Below are positions 8,033 through 18,493 of a DNA stretch of 33,577 nt, one piece after another. The notes under the pieces were generated by a model. The model was not told where the DNA came from. It saw only the letters and a program-made list of their open reading frames with translations, and did no database searches. The stretch is taken from positions 1-33,577 of the forward strand of contig MPMQ01000035.1 of the NCBI GenBank assembly GCA_002238585.1, read 5' to 3'. Every line of letters starts with the position of its first letter. Within the stretch, counting starts at the first letter, position 1. Source of the stretch: Kistimonas sp. bin40 (GTDB lineage: Bacteria > Pseudomonadota > Gammaproteobacteria > Pseudomonadales > Endozoicomonadaceae). Both the position numbers and the translations under genes were made by a program.

Positions 8033-10687
8033 ATGCAGGTCAAGAAGAGCGATACCGCTTTACCCCATGAGTCCCCCGCAAACAGGGTGCCTGAAGCAAC
8101 TGAGGGTAAAGCAGCCTCAAAAGTCATGCTCTCCCCGGAGCCGGTGGTTCGTCAGACGCCGGGGCGGGATGCGATGGCGGATGCTGAGGCTGCATCAGAT
8201 CAGCCCCGCCCCAAGGTGCTGAACGCATGGGACGTCCGGCGAGTTGCTGTGCGTGAAGCCCGGCAGGTGGAACAGGCGCGTCCTTCTGAATCTTTCGCTG
8301 ATGTCAGTTTGAACCAGAGTTCGCTGTCTCAGGTGCAACAAGCCCGGCACCTGGAAAATCAACTGCTGGCAGCCCATGTCGACAACCAGCCCGGCATGCA
8401 GGAGTTGGCCCGGGAAGTGGCGCGTCTGCAAGAGCCCCTGCGTAAAGCGACGAGGGTAGTCGAGGAGTTTAGCGCCAGTGCTGACAAGGATAAGGGCGCT
8501 CGACAGGCCTTGGATAAGGCCCTGGCGGACGTGAAACGCGCAACGGGATTGCGTTACGAAGAGTGTTTGTCCAGGAAACAGGAGCTGGACAGCAAGCGGG
8601 CGGCGTATCTCAAGCCAGCGCTGGCCGATCTGGAAAAAGAGTTACAGGTGCACAGGGTTGCACTGCACCATGTCCGCAATGGGCTTGAGTTTTATTCCGC
8701 TCGTATCCATAAGAATAAAGCCGAATTGGACACCATGACGCGCAATCTGGAGGATCTCCGGAAGGAGCTTGACAAGTGCGAAAGAGAGCTCGATTACTGG
8801 CCCAGTCACTCATGTGCTTTCACGTATTACTCCAGAGAGAAAAACTGTCTGAACGAGAGGCTGTTCCAGCTGCTGAAGAAGCAGAAAGGCGAGCAGGTGG
8901 CGCAACGACTGGCATCTCTGGAGCTTGATCATCAAAGAGAAAGTTTGATAAAGGACCAACTGCTGGCCCAGGAACAGCAGTTGCTGGCGAAGCGGCGCGT
9001 TCTGAAACAGCTGATTGGCGGGTTCGAAACACAGCAGCAAATGGAGCAAGCCGGGCAGCTTTATGCTTGTCAGGATGTGCTGGGCTCCCTTGTGAAGTCT
9101 CTGGAAGAAACGCAGCAAGTTCTGGCCAGGCACCAGAGAACTATTGAAAGTGACTGGTCCTTCGAAAAGGTGCTGAAGATTTGTCCTTCCCTTATAGGTG
9201 CCTTTCGGCATTACATAAGGAAAAGGGCCTTGAAGGCGCGTATTGCACACGAAGTTGCCGCCATGCGTCGATTGTCCAGCCAATTGGATGTTGATCCGGC
9301 GTCTCTGTGGGTACGCATAGGAAAGGATGGCACCCTGTCCCTGTCGGAGAGGACCGTGGCGCGGACTTCGCAGGGGCCGCTGTTGAACCCTCTCTCCTCT
9401 TTGTTCAACGACAGCTCTGAGCCGACCCATGCGTCTTCCGGACAGCTGAGGGGGGAGGTGGAAACTCTTGTGAGGGAACTGCGCCGTACAGCCGGGCAGA
9501 ATCTGGAATATGACAGTCCTCCCGCGGCGCCGCCTTGCGGCGACGAGATCGATGTTGGCTTGATCAAGTCGGAGGCCGGTCACGTAGATCTCTATCGAGA
9601 GGAGCTGCAAAAGGCTGTGCTGAACAAGTATTACTACGGCCAGCCTGGTGTTCGAGAGTTGTCTGAATGCATAGGCATGCTTATTGATAAAGGCCGGGAG
9701 CTTGCCAGAGCAGGCCGCGCCGGGAATCAGGAGCAAGCAGCGGCACTGGCGGATGAGATGACAAACAGTTTGCCTCGCCTGCGAGACTTGTTTGCCGCTC
9801 TGAAGAATACCGATTTGCAGGTGGAGAACCTTGACGGCCGGGTAAAGAATCTTGAAAAAATGCTTCGTGCGATCAGGGAAGGGAGCGGAAGGCCTGATGC
9901 ACTACAAAGCGCAATCACGACCTTTGGTTACACAATGGACGCGCTGAAAGGTCGACTGCTGCTCTCCAGGTTGCAAGAGGTGCGGCGGCGCCTGGAAAAC
10001 AGGGGGGATGACTGGGCTCCCAGGCAGCAAGGGCGTACCAGGGAAGAGCGTGTGTTGAATGCACCAAGGACACTCCTGAAAGATGAGGAGCGTGTGTTGA
10101 AGCAGTTGATCAGTGGATTCACAACCTACGGCGATACAGTTCTGGCCGCACGAGTGACTGAGGCACAGCATACGACGGCTCTCGAACTGCGTAAAAATCT
10201 GGAGCGCGAACTTGAGATCACCCGCCTCAGAAGTCAGGGAGCTCGGAAACTGCGTTCGTTTCGTTTGCCAGGGGCGTTGGCTGATTACAAGGCTGCGGGT
10301 GACCTCGCAATGAGTGTGTCCGGGGCGAACGAGTACAACAATAATCACTTCTATTCTGGGTACAGGCCTGATCAGGCATTGGGCGTTGACCCGGATCTCG
10401 GGATGGTGAAGAAAGGCAAAGCGGGAGAGCCGGTGTTAACAGAGATTGCCCTTGCCATGTTCAGAGCGGGGGTTGTGGAGTTGTTTCCTGTTTACCGGCG
10501 GCGACATGACACCACTATCTCAATGCATTACAAGGCTCGGGTTGAAAAAAATGGGGCCTGGATTGATCAGGATCAGCTGAAAGAATGGCTGGAAAAACGG
10601 GCTGCCGGAGAAGGACCTGAGGCGCAGGCTGCACGGGACGCCCTTGCTGCACAGGAGGCACACAAGAAAGCGAGCGCCCGTTCGTAA
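8033..10687 (+). CDS. Giant coiled-coil array protein, copy 4 (884 aa), unrecognised family
   Basis: Near-duplicate of copy 3, suggesting recent tandem duplication. It shares KVLNAWDV in the disordered N-terminus, the first-half opening (here VDNQPGMQELAREVARL, so the usual YN has become VDN), RVLKQLIGGFETQQQ, and the same truncated first module (VRIGKDGTLSLSERTVA). Half 2 opens with KYYYGQPGVREL near residue 532, has VLKQLISGFTT, and ends in a complete module near 783-857 (ELFPVYRRRHDTTISMHYKARVE), then an Ala/Glu/Lys tail. Unlike copy 3 it keeps the segment GARKLRSFRLPGALADYKAAGD before the last module; copy 1 has the counterpart SLRSFRLKSAAFHLWELAG, so copy 3 lost it. The product is probably a long soluble coiled-coil protein of unknown role. 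Confidence 0.8.
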   Translation: MQVKKSDTALPHESPANRVPEATEGKAASKVMLSPEPVVRQTPGRDAMADAEAASDQPRPKVLNAWDVRRVAVREARQVEQARPSESFADVSLNQSSLSQVQQARHLENQLLAAHVDNQPGMQELAREVARLQEPLRKATRVVEEFSASADKDKGARQALDKALADVKRATGLRYEECLSRKQELDSKRAAYLKPALADLEKELQVHRVALHHVRNGLEFYSARIHKNKAELDTMTRNLEDLRKELDKCERELDYWPSHSCAFTYYSREKNCLNERLFQLLKKQKGEQVAQRLASLELDHQRESLIKDQLLAQEQQLLAKRRVLKQLIGGFETQQQMEQAGQLYACQDVLGSLVKSLEETQQVLARHQRTIESDWSFEKVLKICPSLIGAFRHYIRKRALKARIAHEVAAMRRLSSQLDVDPASLWVRIGKDGTLSLSERTVARTSQGPLLNPLSSLFNDSSEPTHASSGQLRGEVETLVRELRRTAGQNLEYDSPPAAPPCGDEIDVGLIKSEAGHVDLYREELQKAVLNKYYYGQPGVRELSECIGMLIDKGRELARAGRAGNQEQAAALADEMTNSLPRLRDLFAALKNTDLQVENLDGRVKNLEKMLRAIREGSGRPDALQSAITTFGYTMDALKGRLLLSRLQEVRRRLENRGDDWAPRQQGRTREERVLNAPRTLLKDEERVLKQLISGFTTYGDTVLAARVTEAQHTTALELRKNLERELEITRLRSQGARKLRSFRLPGALADYKAAGDLAMSVSGANEYNNNHFYSGYRPDQALGVDPDLGMVKKGKAGEPVLTEIALAMFRAGVVELFPVYRRRHDTTISMHYKARVEKNGAWIDQDQLKEWLEKRAAGEGPEAQAARDALAAQEAHKKASARS

Positions 10688-10696
10688 AATAAGGAA

Positions 10697-10749
10697 GGAG
10701 CCGGCATCGGCTCCGCAGTGCCGGAGCCCTGCTGTGTTGTCGGCACTGC
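10697..10749 (+). other. Two adjacent hairpins after array copy 4
   Basis: GGAGCCG (10697-10703) pairs with CGGCTCC (10708-10714) around a GCAT loop. Immediately after, GCAGTGCCG (10715-10723) pairs perfectly with CGGCACTGC (10741-10749) around a 17-nt loop. No T-run follows. The first stem begins in the AAGGAAGGAGCC segment that also follows copy 3 (from about 7948), so it belongs to the duplicated unit. It may limit read-through at the end of the array. Confidence 0.5.
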
Positions 10750-10782
10750 GCAGGGCCAGTGCCCCTTGCCATGGTGCCGCAG

Positions 10783-10828
10783 AGTACACCTGTGGCGAGA
10801 TCAGCAGAAGGTCGGTTCATACCAGCAG
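10783..10828 (+). promoter_or_regulatory. Decayed fifth array leader
   Basis: The order GAGTACACC, a TGG-GAGA block, AGATCAG, AAGGTCGGTTC parallels the leader of copy 4 with several substitutions and a short deletion. The Shine-Dalgarno AAGGAGGT is reduced to GAAGGT, and the start codon position reads ATA (10829-10831) instead of ATG. It is a relic of a fifth copy of the array unit. Confidence 0.65.
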
Positions 10829-10871
10829 GAAGCAATGGTGCAGCGGCAGTGGCGGCTCTTGTGGCGTCTGG

Positions 10872-11093
10872 CCTGTGGCGTTGACGTCCGTTTGCCGCAA
10901 GTACGATGACGGCTGCGTCACAATGGCGCAGAAAGCTTTGGGCGGCAACGGCAGCTGGCTGGATGAACGGCAACGGACACAGCGGTCGACCCAACAGGCA
11001 TCCGATGCAGGGCGCAGGGCGTCGGCTCAAGGCAGCGCCGGGCACAAACACGCCGGTGCCTGTGCGCGAAAAAAGGCGGCCAGATGCTGTTGA
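10872..11093 (+). pseudogene. C-terminal remnant of a fifth coiled-coil array gene
   Basis: In one frame this encodes PVALTSVCRKYDDGCVTMAQ, K-A-L, N-G-S-W-L-D-E-R-Q, and an Ala/Gly-rich tail ending at TGA 11091-11093. It aligns with the end of copy 4 (VVELFPVYRRRHDTTISMHY, K-A-R, N-G-A-W-I-D-Q-D-Q, Ala-rich tail), and the similarity is visible in the DNA as well. Between the decayed leader and this fragment only about 40 bases remain, so almost the entire gene (over 2 kb) has been deleted and leader and tail are in different frames. It has no start codon or ribosome site and is not expected to be expressed. Confidence 0.7.
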
Positions 11094-11137
11094 ACCGGGC
11101 TTTCTTGTGTCCTGGAAGTGCTGGAGGCCATCGCAAC

Positions 11138-12888
11138 TCACCTGATGTGTTGACTGGAGTCAGGGAGCGGGTTGAGCCGCATCTGGGGGCTGCGGTCCGC
11201 TGCTGCGCTCGCCTGCCGTGTTCGCCACTGCTGCCGGGCTCTTTTCAACAAGGGTTTCAGATTTGATATGACTTCACTTTTTTCGCGTTCCTGGCGTCCG
11301 TAACAGTCCTGCTGCAGGGTCCGCCAGGCATGCGACAGCTCCACCATGTTGAGGTGTTCCACTATGTCTGTAGCGGAACAGGCTTCGATCCCCGTCAGCA
11401 GTTTTCCCCAATGCAGGAGAGCTTGCTCCAGTCTGGTCGGTTGTGTTCCGGCGCAGGCGTCAAGAACCGCCTTGAAAGCCTGAGCCTCGTTTTCTGCGGG
11501 TCTGGCCACTGGGTCCTGCTTCTTCCGTCTGCTGTGCAGCCAGGCGTGCGGGCCTTGTCTGCCGGCTTTCCACCACAGCAGCAATGTTGTCAGCCAGCCT
11601 GTGACCAGCAGTGCGCACCCCCACTTCCACAGCTGCAAGCCGCCGGTTTCGGCCGCGTGCCTGGTCGGTGCCAGGGCAGCCGCTGTTTCCTGGCGCGGCT
11701 GGTGGCCGGGGAGGACGCTGTCTGGTGACGCGCCCACCTGCAGAGTGCGCTCTGGAAGGGAGCAGGTTTCAAGGCTCTGCGTATTGACGTTGAACCAGGT
11801 GACAGTGATCTGCGGGAGCCTGTACTGCCCGGCCGTTGTAAAGAGCAGGGCCGTGGACTCACGCCTTGTTCCGCTCAGCTGGCCATCAGGATCGAGCTTG
11901 TCTTGTGTTTCAGGAAGATCATTGTAGCTTTTGACCTGAGCAAGAGTGAGGGGGGCCAAAGGGGCAATCTGGGAGCTGTGGACGCCCTTGACATGCACAG
12001 TGACGGTGCGGGTAATGGATTCTCCGGCCTTGATCTGGTCGGGGTCAGCACTCCATCTCTCGCTCAGGGCAAGATGCTCGGCCGGTAGCCAGGGGGTGTC
12101 GGCGGGCCACTGCGCAGGAATGGCCTTGACCTGCAGGCTGACAGGCGTGGAGGTGACATGAAAGGGGCGCGTGCTGGTCATGCGTAGCAGACTGTGACTG
12201 GCAAGGGGGTCGTTATCGGCAATAGTGCCGCTGAGCTGTTGCTCGGGAAGGGTCATCTCGCCGGTCCGGGTGGGAGTGACCATGTATTCAACAAGCATGA
12301 CCCGGTAAGGGATGCCTTGAATGATGCGCTCTTCCCTTTTGTCGCTGCTGAGCAATTTGATCGCCACGCCTTCTGCTTCCGGCGGCGTCAGATCAGGATT
12401 TTCTGTGAAACGGACGCGGGCCAGTATCTGCAGGGTGAGGAGGGTTTCCTGCCCTTGCCAGAGTCTGGTTCTTTTCAATTGGCTTTGCATGAAAACGGGC
12501 GGAGGCAGGGACGCGAGAGACCTGTCTTCTGGCTTGCTCACCCTGACAGATACGGCATTACTGATTTGCTGGTCGAGATGTACAGAGGGGATGGTCAAGG
12601 AGCCGCTTGTTTTCGGACGCAAGGTCAGGACCCACTCCAGCCAGACGTTATAGCGCCCTTTTGTCATGTGGATTTGGCGGCTTTTCTCGGTGCGGACAAT
12701 GTGAAACTTTTCCTTGAAGGCGGAGAAGTCTGGCTCAGTCAGCTTGTTCGTCTGGTCACTGCGCAGTGTGTAGCGCAGCGTCTCGCCCTCATGGATCAAG
12801 GTGCGGTCGACTTCGGCGTTGAGTTCGGCGCGTAGTACTGTGCTGACCAGCAATAGGGGCAGGGAACCAAAGGCACTTGCCTTTCTGC

Positions 12889-12892
<4 letters not shown>
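11138..12892 (-). CDS. batD: BatD-family protein (584 aa)
   Basis: Last gene of the MoxR/Bat operon. An N-terminal signal peptide (hydrophobic stretch ending near L-R-A, residue 22) leads to a large periplasmic region rich in beta strands. It starts with AEVDRTLIHEGETLRYTL and has the BatD-typical LTLRPKTSGSLTIPSV and GEMTLPEQQLSG stretches, suggesting repeated immunoglobulin-like domains. One transmembrane segment lies near residues 417-441 (WKWGCALLVTGWLTTLLLWW), followed by a basic cytoplasmic tail. BatD proteins are thought to act with BatA and BatB VWA proteins and MoxR ATPase at the inner membrane in stress or oxygen tolerance; the biochemical role is not settled. The ATG overlaps the batB stop by 4 nt, implying coupled translation. 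The gene converges on the decayed array copy. Confidence 0.85.
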
Positions 12893-14828
<1,936 letters not shown>

Positions 14829-14832
<4 letters not shown>

Positions 14833-15854
14833 GGGCGCATTGCCTGTACTGCCATACAGTGCAGCGCCAGCAGCCCACTCAGGAAAAAAGCCAGAGCCAG
14901 GGGCCAGTGAAAGAGCTGTTGCGAGGGCCGCAACATATCTTTTCCCAGTTCGATCGGCTCCATGGTGTCCAGCGTCTGGTAGATCTCGGTCAGGTCGCGG
15001 GTGGAGCGGGCGCGGAAGTAACGTCCACCGGTGAGCGCTGCAATGCGGATCAGCGTGTCTTCATCCAGATCGGCGCTGGACTGCCCCCGGTAGCCGGCCG
15101 GGGGGGGCAAGGCCTGGGTGTCAGCCCCGACGCCCAGGGTGTAGATGGTGACACCGGCGCTGGCGGCCAGCTCAGTGGCCTGCAGGGGGCTCAGGTTGCC
15201 GGCCGTGTTGGCACCATCTGTGAGCAGAATAAGAACCCTGTGTCCTGCAGGCCTTTTGCGCAGTTGCCGTACTGCCAGTCCTATAGCGTCACCAATGGCA
15301 GTCTGGGGGCCGGCGATGCCGACGCTGGCTTCATCAAGCAGAGTGTGCACTGTGGCTGTGTCCAGGGTCAGTGGTGTCTGAAGGTAGGCCTGGGTGCCAA
15401 ACAGGATCAGCCCGACACGGTCGCCTTTGCGATTGTCTATGAAGCGTGATGCAACACGTTTTATGGTTTCAAGACGGTTGATGCGCCGTCCCTGGAACAG
15501 CATATCCTCGGTGGCCATGCTGTCAGACAGGTCGACCGCCAGCAGTGTGTCGCGTCCTGTCATGGGCAGCTGGGCGGGCGGCCCCAGGTGGCAGGGAGCC
15601 GCAGCGGCCGTCATCAGCAGCAGCCAGATGACTGTTGTCAGCAGCCAGCGGCCGCTGACGGCCGGCCGGGGGGCAGCCCGGGTGCTTTCCAGCGGAAGAT
15701 CAGCATAGAAAGGCACCAGGATGGCTTGTTGTACCGGCCTGGCCATGGGGATGAGCCTGTACACCAGCCAGGGGAGCGGCAGCAACAGCAGGCACCAGGG
15801 CCGGTGAAAACTCAGGCCCGGCAGCCAGGAGGCCAGCACAGTGATGAACGTCAT
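14829..15854 (-). CDS. batA: BatA-type VWA-domain inner-membrane protein (341 aa)
   Basis: VWA-domain protein of the aerotolerance (Bat) family. Hydrophobic segments near residues 17-36 and 70-88 lead into a VWA domain with an intact metal-ion site: D108-L-S-D-S112 (AVDLSDSM), a Thr in GPQTAIGDAIG, and Asp in LLTDGANTAG. A C-terminal transmembrane segment lies near 315-335 (WPLALAFFLSGLLALH). VWA proteins bind partners through the bound metal, and MoxR ATPases are thought to remodel them. The length is usual for BatA. The start overlaps the upstream DUF4381 gene and the stop overlaps batB, each by 4 nt. With its complete metal site this is the likelier ligand-binding partner of the BatA/BatB pair. 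Confidence 0.88.
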
Positions 15855-16414
15855 TGCACAGGGATTTCCGTTTGCTTGGGTGGCGGCCGGGACGGATTAT
15901 GCGTCTTTATCCAGTGACGCACGGCCGCGTGGAGCAGCTCCGGTGTGACCGGCGGCTGGCGCCCGCTTCCGGCCGTGTACAGGGCCTGTCCCAACACGGA
16001 CAGGCCCTCGAGGCATGCCGTGTCTTTCTGGGTGTTGACCAGAAAGTCAAGCCAGTCCTGTCCGCACAGGGAGGCAACCCTGGCGCGCGGCCAGGCCTGC
16101 AGGGCGGCATGCTTCAGGACGCGATTATAGCTTCTGGCCAGCCCCATGATGTCGCGCTGCCCGGCCGGACAGTTGAGATGTTGTTGATACAAGCTGCCGA
16201 CATCCTGAAGCGCCTGGCGTCGGTAGCGGTTGGCATGCCGCTGTTTCCAGAAGCTTCGCCCTGCCAGCAGGCAGGTGCAGACGGTCAGACAGGCCAGCAG
16301 CCACCAACCCGGCGCGGGCGGCCAGAAGCCAATGGCGGCCGGTTCAAGATTGGGCTCCAGGCTGGCCAACAGTTGCGCCTGTGTGGCGTCCGGGGGCGGG
16401 CTGGACGCTGCCAT
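15851..16414 (-). CDS. DUF4381-type membrane protein of the Bat operon (187 aa)
   Basis: A small protein with a single transmembrane segment near residues 31-53 (FWPPAPGWWLLACLTVCTCLLAG), then a basic stretch (KQRHANRYRRQAL) and a cytoplasmic helical region. The order after the membrane segment (R-R-x-A-L, then L-A-R-S-Y-N-R-V-L-K-H-A-A-L, then L-C-G-x-D-W-L-D-F-L) is what I know from DUF4381 proteins encoded between the DUF58 and batA genes in gammaproteobacteria. No function is established. It probably forms part of the membrane complex with the VWA proteins. It shares one base with the DUF58 stop (TGATG arrangement) and overlaps batA by 4 nt. Confidence 0.8.
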   Translation of the reverse strand: MAASSPPPDATQAQLLASLEPNLEPAAIGFWPPAPGWWLLACLTVCTCLLAGRSFWKQRHANRYRRQALQDVGSLYQQHLNCPAGQRDIMGLARSYNRVLKHAALQAWPRARVASLCGQDWLDFLVNTQKDTACLEGLSVLGQALYTAGSGRQPPVTPELLHAAVRHWIKTHNPSRPPPKQTEIPVQ

Positions 16415-17343
16415 CAGATTTTTCCTGCCCGCCGGATACAGTCTGCCAGCTGCGACTCGGTCTCAAGACTGCAGTCGATGCGGTGCAGCCGGATACAGTG
16501 GCTTGCCAGCTGTTGTGCCAGCAGATCCTGTCTCTGGCAAGCCGCCCGGCTGTAGCGCTGCGCCAGCTGGTGTGACCGGGTATCGAGCAGGCCGCGCCTG
16601 TGGCCGTTGCTGACGGCGTAGACGGCGGCTGGTGGCAACTGGTGCTCCAGCGGATCAAAGGGTTGCACCGCCGTCACCGGGCAGCGGCGTGCGACACGCG
16701 CCAGGCTGCTGAGCCCGGTGGGGTTCAGCTGGTAAAAGTCGCTGATAACGGTCACCCGGGTGCCGGGGCGTGCCAGGTGGACAGCACGACCCAACAGTTG
16801 GGGCAGAGCCTGACCGTCGCCTGGCAAGCCGGCCCGGAGGCTGTTGTTGAGCGTGACAGCCTGCTGTAACAGCTGGAGAAGATGTTGACGAGAGCCATGC
16901 GGTCGCACATTCATGGTGTGTGTAGAGCCATCCACTTGTCCCAGAAGCAGGGCGCCCACTCTGTCGCCCCTGAGCAAGGCCTGCCACGCCAGTATAGCCA
17001 TGACTTCTGCGGCCGTGACGGATTTGAAGTTGTGGCGGCTGCCAAAAAACAGACTGGGTCCCTGATCGAGTATGAACAGGGCCGGGCGCTCTTTTTCCTG
17101 CTGGTACAGGCGTGTCTGGGTGGTCCCTGTGCGGGCGCTGGCGCGCCAGTCAATGGTGCGTATGTCATCGCCGGCCTGGTAATTCCTGTACTCCATAAAA
17201 TCCATGCCCGCGCCGGGGGCACGGGTGAGATGACCACCGGCACGGGGCGCGCCTGTCCTGGTTCGGACAGGCAGGTCCAGACGTCGGGCGGCGCCAGCCA
17301 GAGCGACCAGCCGATCCAGATGTGTATAGGCACCGCTCATCAT
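16414..17343 (-). CDS. DUF58-domain protein (309 aa)
   Basis: Carries the DUF58 signature at about residues 46-66 (G-M-D-F-M-E-Y-R-N-Y, then G-D-D-I-R-T-I-D-W), followed by SARTG and a YQQEKERP...D.GPS segment. The C-terminal half has a VWA-like fold pattern (RVTVISDFY). There is no transmembrane segment, so it is likely cytosolic. DUF58 proteins are nearly always encoded beside moxR and are regarded as MoxR partners or substrates linking the ATPase to the membrane VWA proteins; the mechanism is unproven. Two adjacent Met codons begin the frame; the first (17343) is used here and the second is equally possible. It lies 26 nt after moxR. Confidence 0.88.
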   Translation of the reverse strand: MMSGAYTHLDRLVALAGAARRLDLPVRTRTGAPRAGGHLTRAPGAGMDFMEYRNYQAGDDIRTIDWRASARTGTTQTRLYQQEKERPALFILDQGPSLFFGSRHNFKSVTAAEVMAILAWQALLRGDRVGALLLGQVDGSTHTMNVRPHGSRQHLLQLLQQAVTLNNSLRAGLPGDGQALPQLLGRAVHLARPGTRVTVISDFYQLNPTGLSSLARVARRCPVTAVQPFDPLEHQLPPAAVYAVSNGHRRGLLDTRSHQLAQRYSRAACQRQDLLAQQLASHCIRLHRIDCSLETESQLADCIRRAGKI

Positions 17344-17369
17344 GCCCCCCCTTCAGATGCGGCACGGCT

Positions 17370-18350
17370 TCAGCCGGTAGCCACCTGCAGCAGCAGTTGA
17401 TCCAGCAGCCGATCGGGATCCAGTCCCTGCGCCTGGGCCTCGTAACTGGGTGAGATTCTATGGCGAAGAACGTCCTTGACGACGGCCTGGACATCGCCGG
17501 GCGTGACGAAACTGCGCCCCGCCAGCCAGGCGTGGGCGCGGGCGCAGCGATCCAGGGCAATGGTGCCGCGCGGACTGGCACCGTAGTCGATGCAGGCGTG
17601 CATGGCCTTGTGGTAGCGGCCAGGGTGACGCGTCGCATCCACGATGTTCACTATGTACTCTTCCACAACAGGCTCCATGTGCAGATGCAGAAGCTGACGC
17701 TGTGCCCTGAATATCACGGGCTGCTGTGTCGTCTCCCGTGGCGGGGGGCTGGCGCTTTTCTCCTGGTCGCGCACCAGCTGGAGAATGCGGCGCTCATCCT
17801 GCGCCGCCGGGTAGGTGATGCGAACGTGCATCAAAAAACGGTCCAGTTGCGCTTCGGGCAGTGGATAGGTGCCCTCCTGTTCCAGCGGGTTCTGTGTGGC
17901 CATGACCAGGAACAAATCGGGCAGCCTGTGGGTGGCGCCGGCAACGCTGACCTGGCGTTCTGCCATGGCTTCCAGCAGGGCCGCTTGTACCTTGGCCGGC
18001 GCACGGTTGATTTCATCGGCCAGAACAAGGTTCTGGAATACGGGGCCTTTCTGAAACAGGAAGCTGCCGTCTTCCGGACGGTAGATTTCGGTTCCTGTGA
18101 TGTCGGACGGCAGCAGGTCGGGCGTGAACTGGATGCGCTGGAAGCCGGCATCAAGGCCGCAGGCCAACTCCTTGATCGCTTTGGTCTTGGCCAGTCCCGG
18201 TGGCCCTTCGACCAGAATGTGTCCATCAGCCAACAGGGCCATCAGCAGACGGTCGACCAATGTGTTCTGCCCGATAATCCGGGCCCGCAGGGTCTGGCGC
18301 AGGCCCAGCAGCTGGCGATGGACCGAGGGGGGGGCAACGGCGGCTTCCAT
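17370..18350 (-). CDS. moxR: MoxR-family AAA+ ATPase (326 aa)
   Basis: AAA+ ATPase of the MoxR family, presumed to use ATP hydrolysis to remodel or mature the VWA/DUF58 partners encoded downstream. Walker A is G49-PPGLAKT, Walker B is LVLADE (108-113) followed by INRAPAKVQ, and sensor 1 is N154 in ATQNP. LPEAQLDRF (164-172) and the C-terminal lid helices (GASPRGTIAL, HRISPSYEAQAQG) are also typical of MoxR. Length is normal. A candidate promoter sits just upstream, so the Bat segment can probably be transcribed independently of dcd. A GGAG ribosome site lies about nine bases before the ATG. Confidence 0.92.
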   Translation of the reverse strand: MEAAVAPPSVHRQLLGLRQTLRARIIGQNTLVDRLLMALLADGHILVEGPPGLAKTKAIKELACGLDAGFQRIQFTPDLLPSDITGTEIYRPEDGSFLFQKGPVFQNLVLADEINRAPAKVQAALLEAMAERQVSVAGATHRLPDLFLVMATQNPLEQEGTYPLPEAQLDRFLMHVRITYPAAQDERRILQLVRDQEKSASPPPRETTQQPVIFRAQRQLLHLHMEPVVEEYIVNIVDATRHPGRYHKAMHACIDYGASPRGTIALDRCARAHAWLAGRSFVTPGDVQAVVKDVLRHRISPSYEAQAQGLDPDRLLDQLLLQVATG

Positions 18351-18389
18351 GGAATCGACTCCAGCCTGTAAGGCCTTGATGAGTGCACC

Positions 18390-18417
18390 ATTCTAGAAGC
18401 TCCTGCGCCACTGGCAA
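18390..18417 (-). promoter_or_regulatory. Candidate sigma-70 promoter of moxR-bat
   Basis: On the minus strand, TTGCCA (18417-18412) and TAGAAT (18395-18390) are separated by 16 bases and lie 40 bases before the moxR start codon. The match to consensus is good. This is by sequence only; no start site is known. Confidence 0.5.
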
Positions 18418-18447
18418 CAAAGAGATGGCGAACTGGTTGGTCAGGCT

Positions 18448-18493
18448 GTCGTGAGCGGGTGCCCGGTCGTGAGCGGGTGCTCAGTCGTGTCCG
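18448..18493. repeat. 18-bp tandem duplication at the end of dcd
   Basis: Two copies of an 18-bp unit beginning GTCGTGAGCGGGTG (18448-18465 and 18466-18483) and a partial third copy (GTCGTG) inside the last dcd codons. The dcd stop codon lies within the second unit. This looks like a slippage product that has shifted the gene end or padded the dcd-moxR spacer. Confidence 0.7.
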
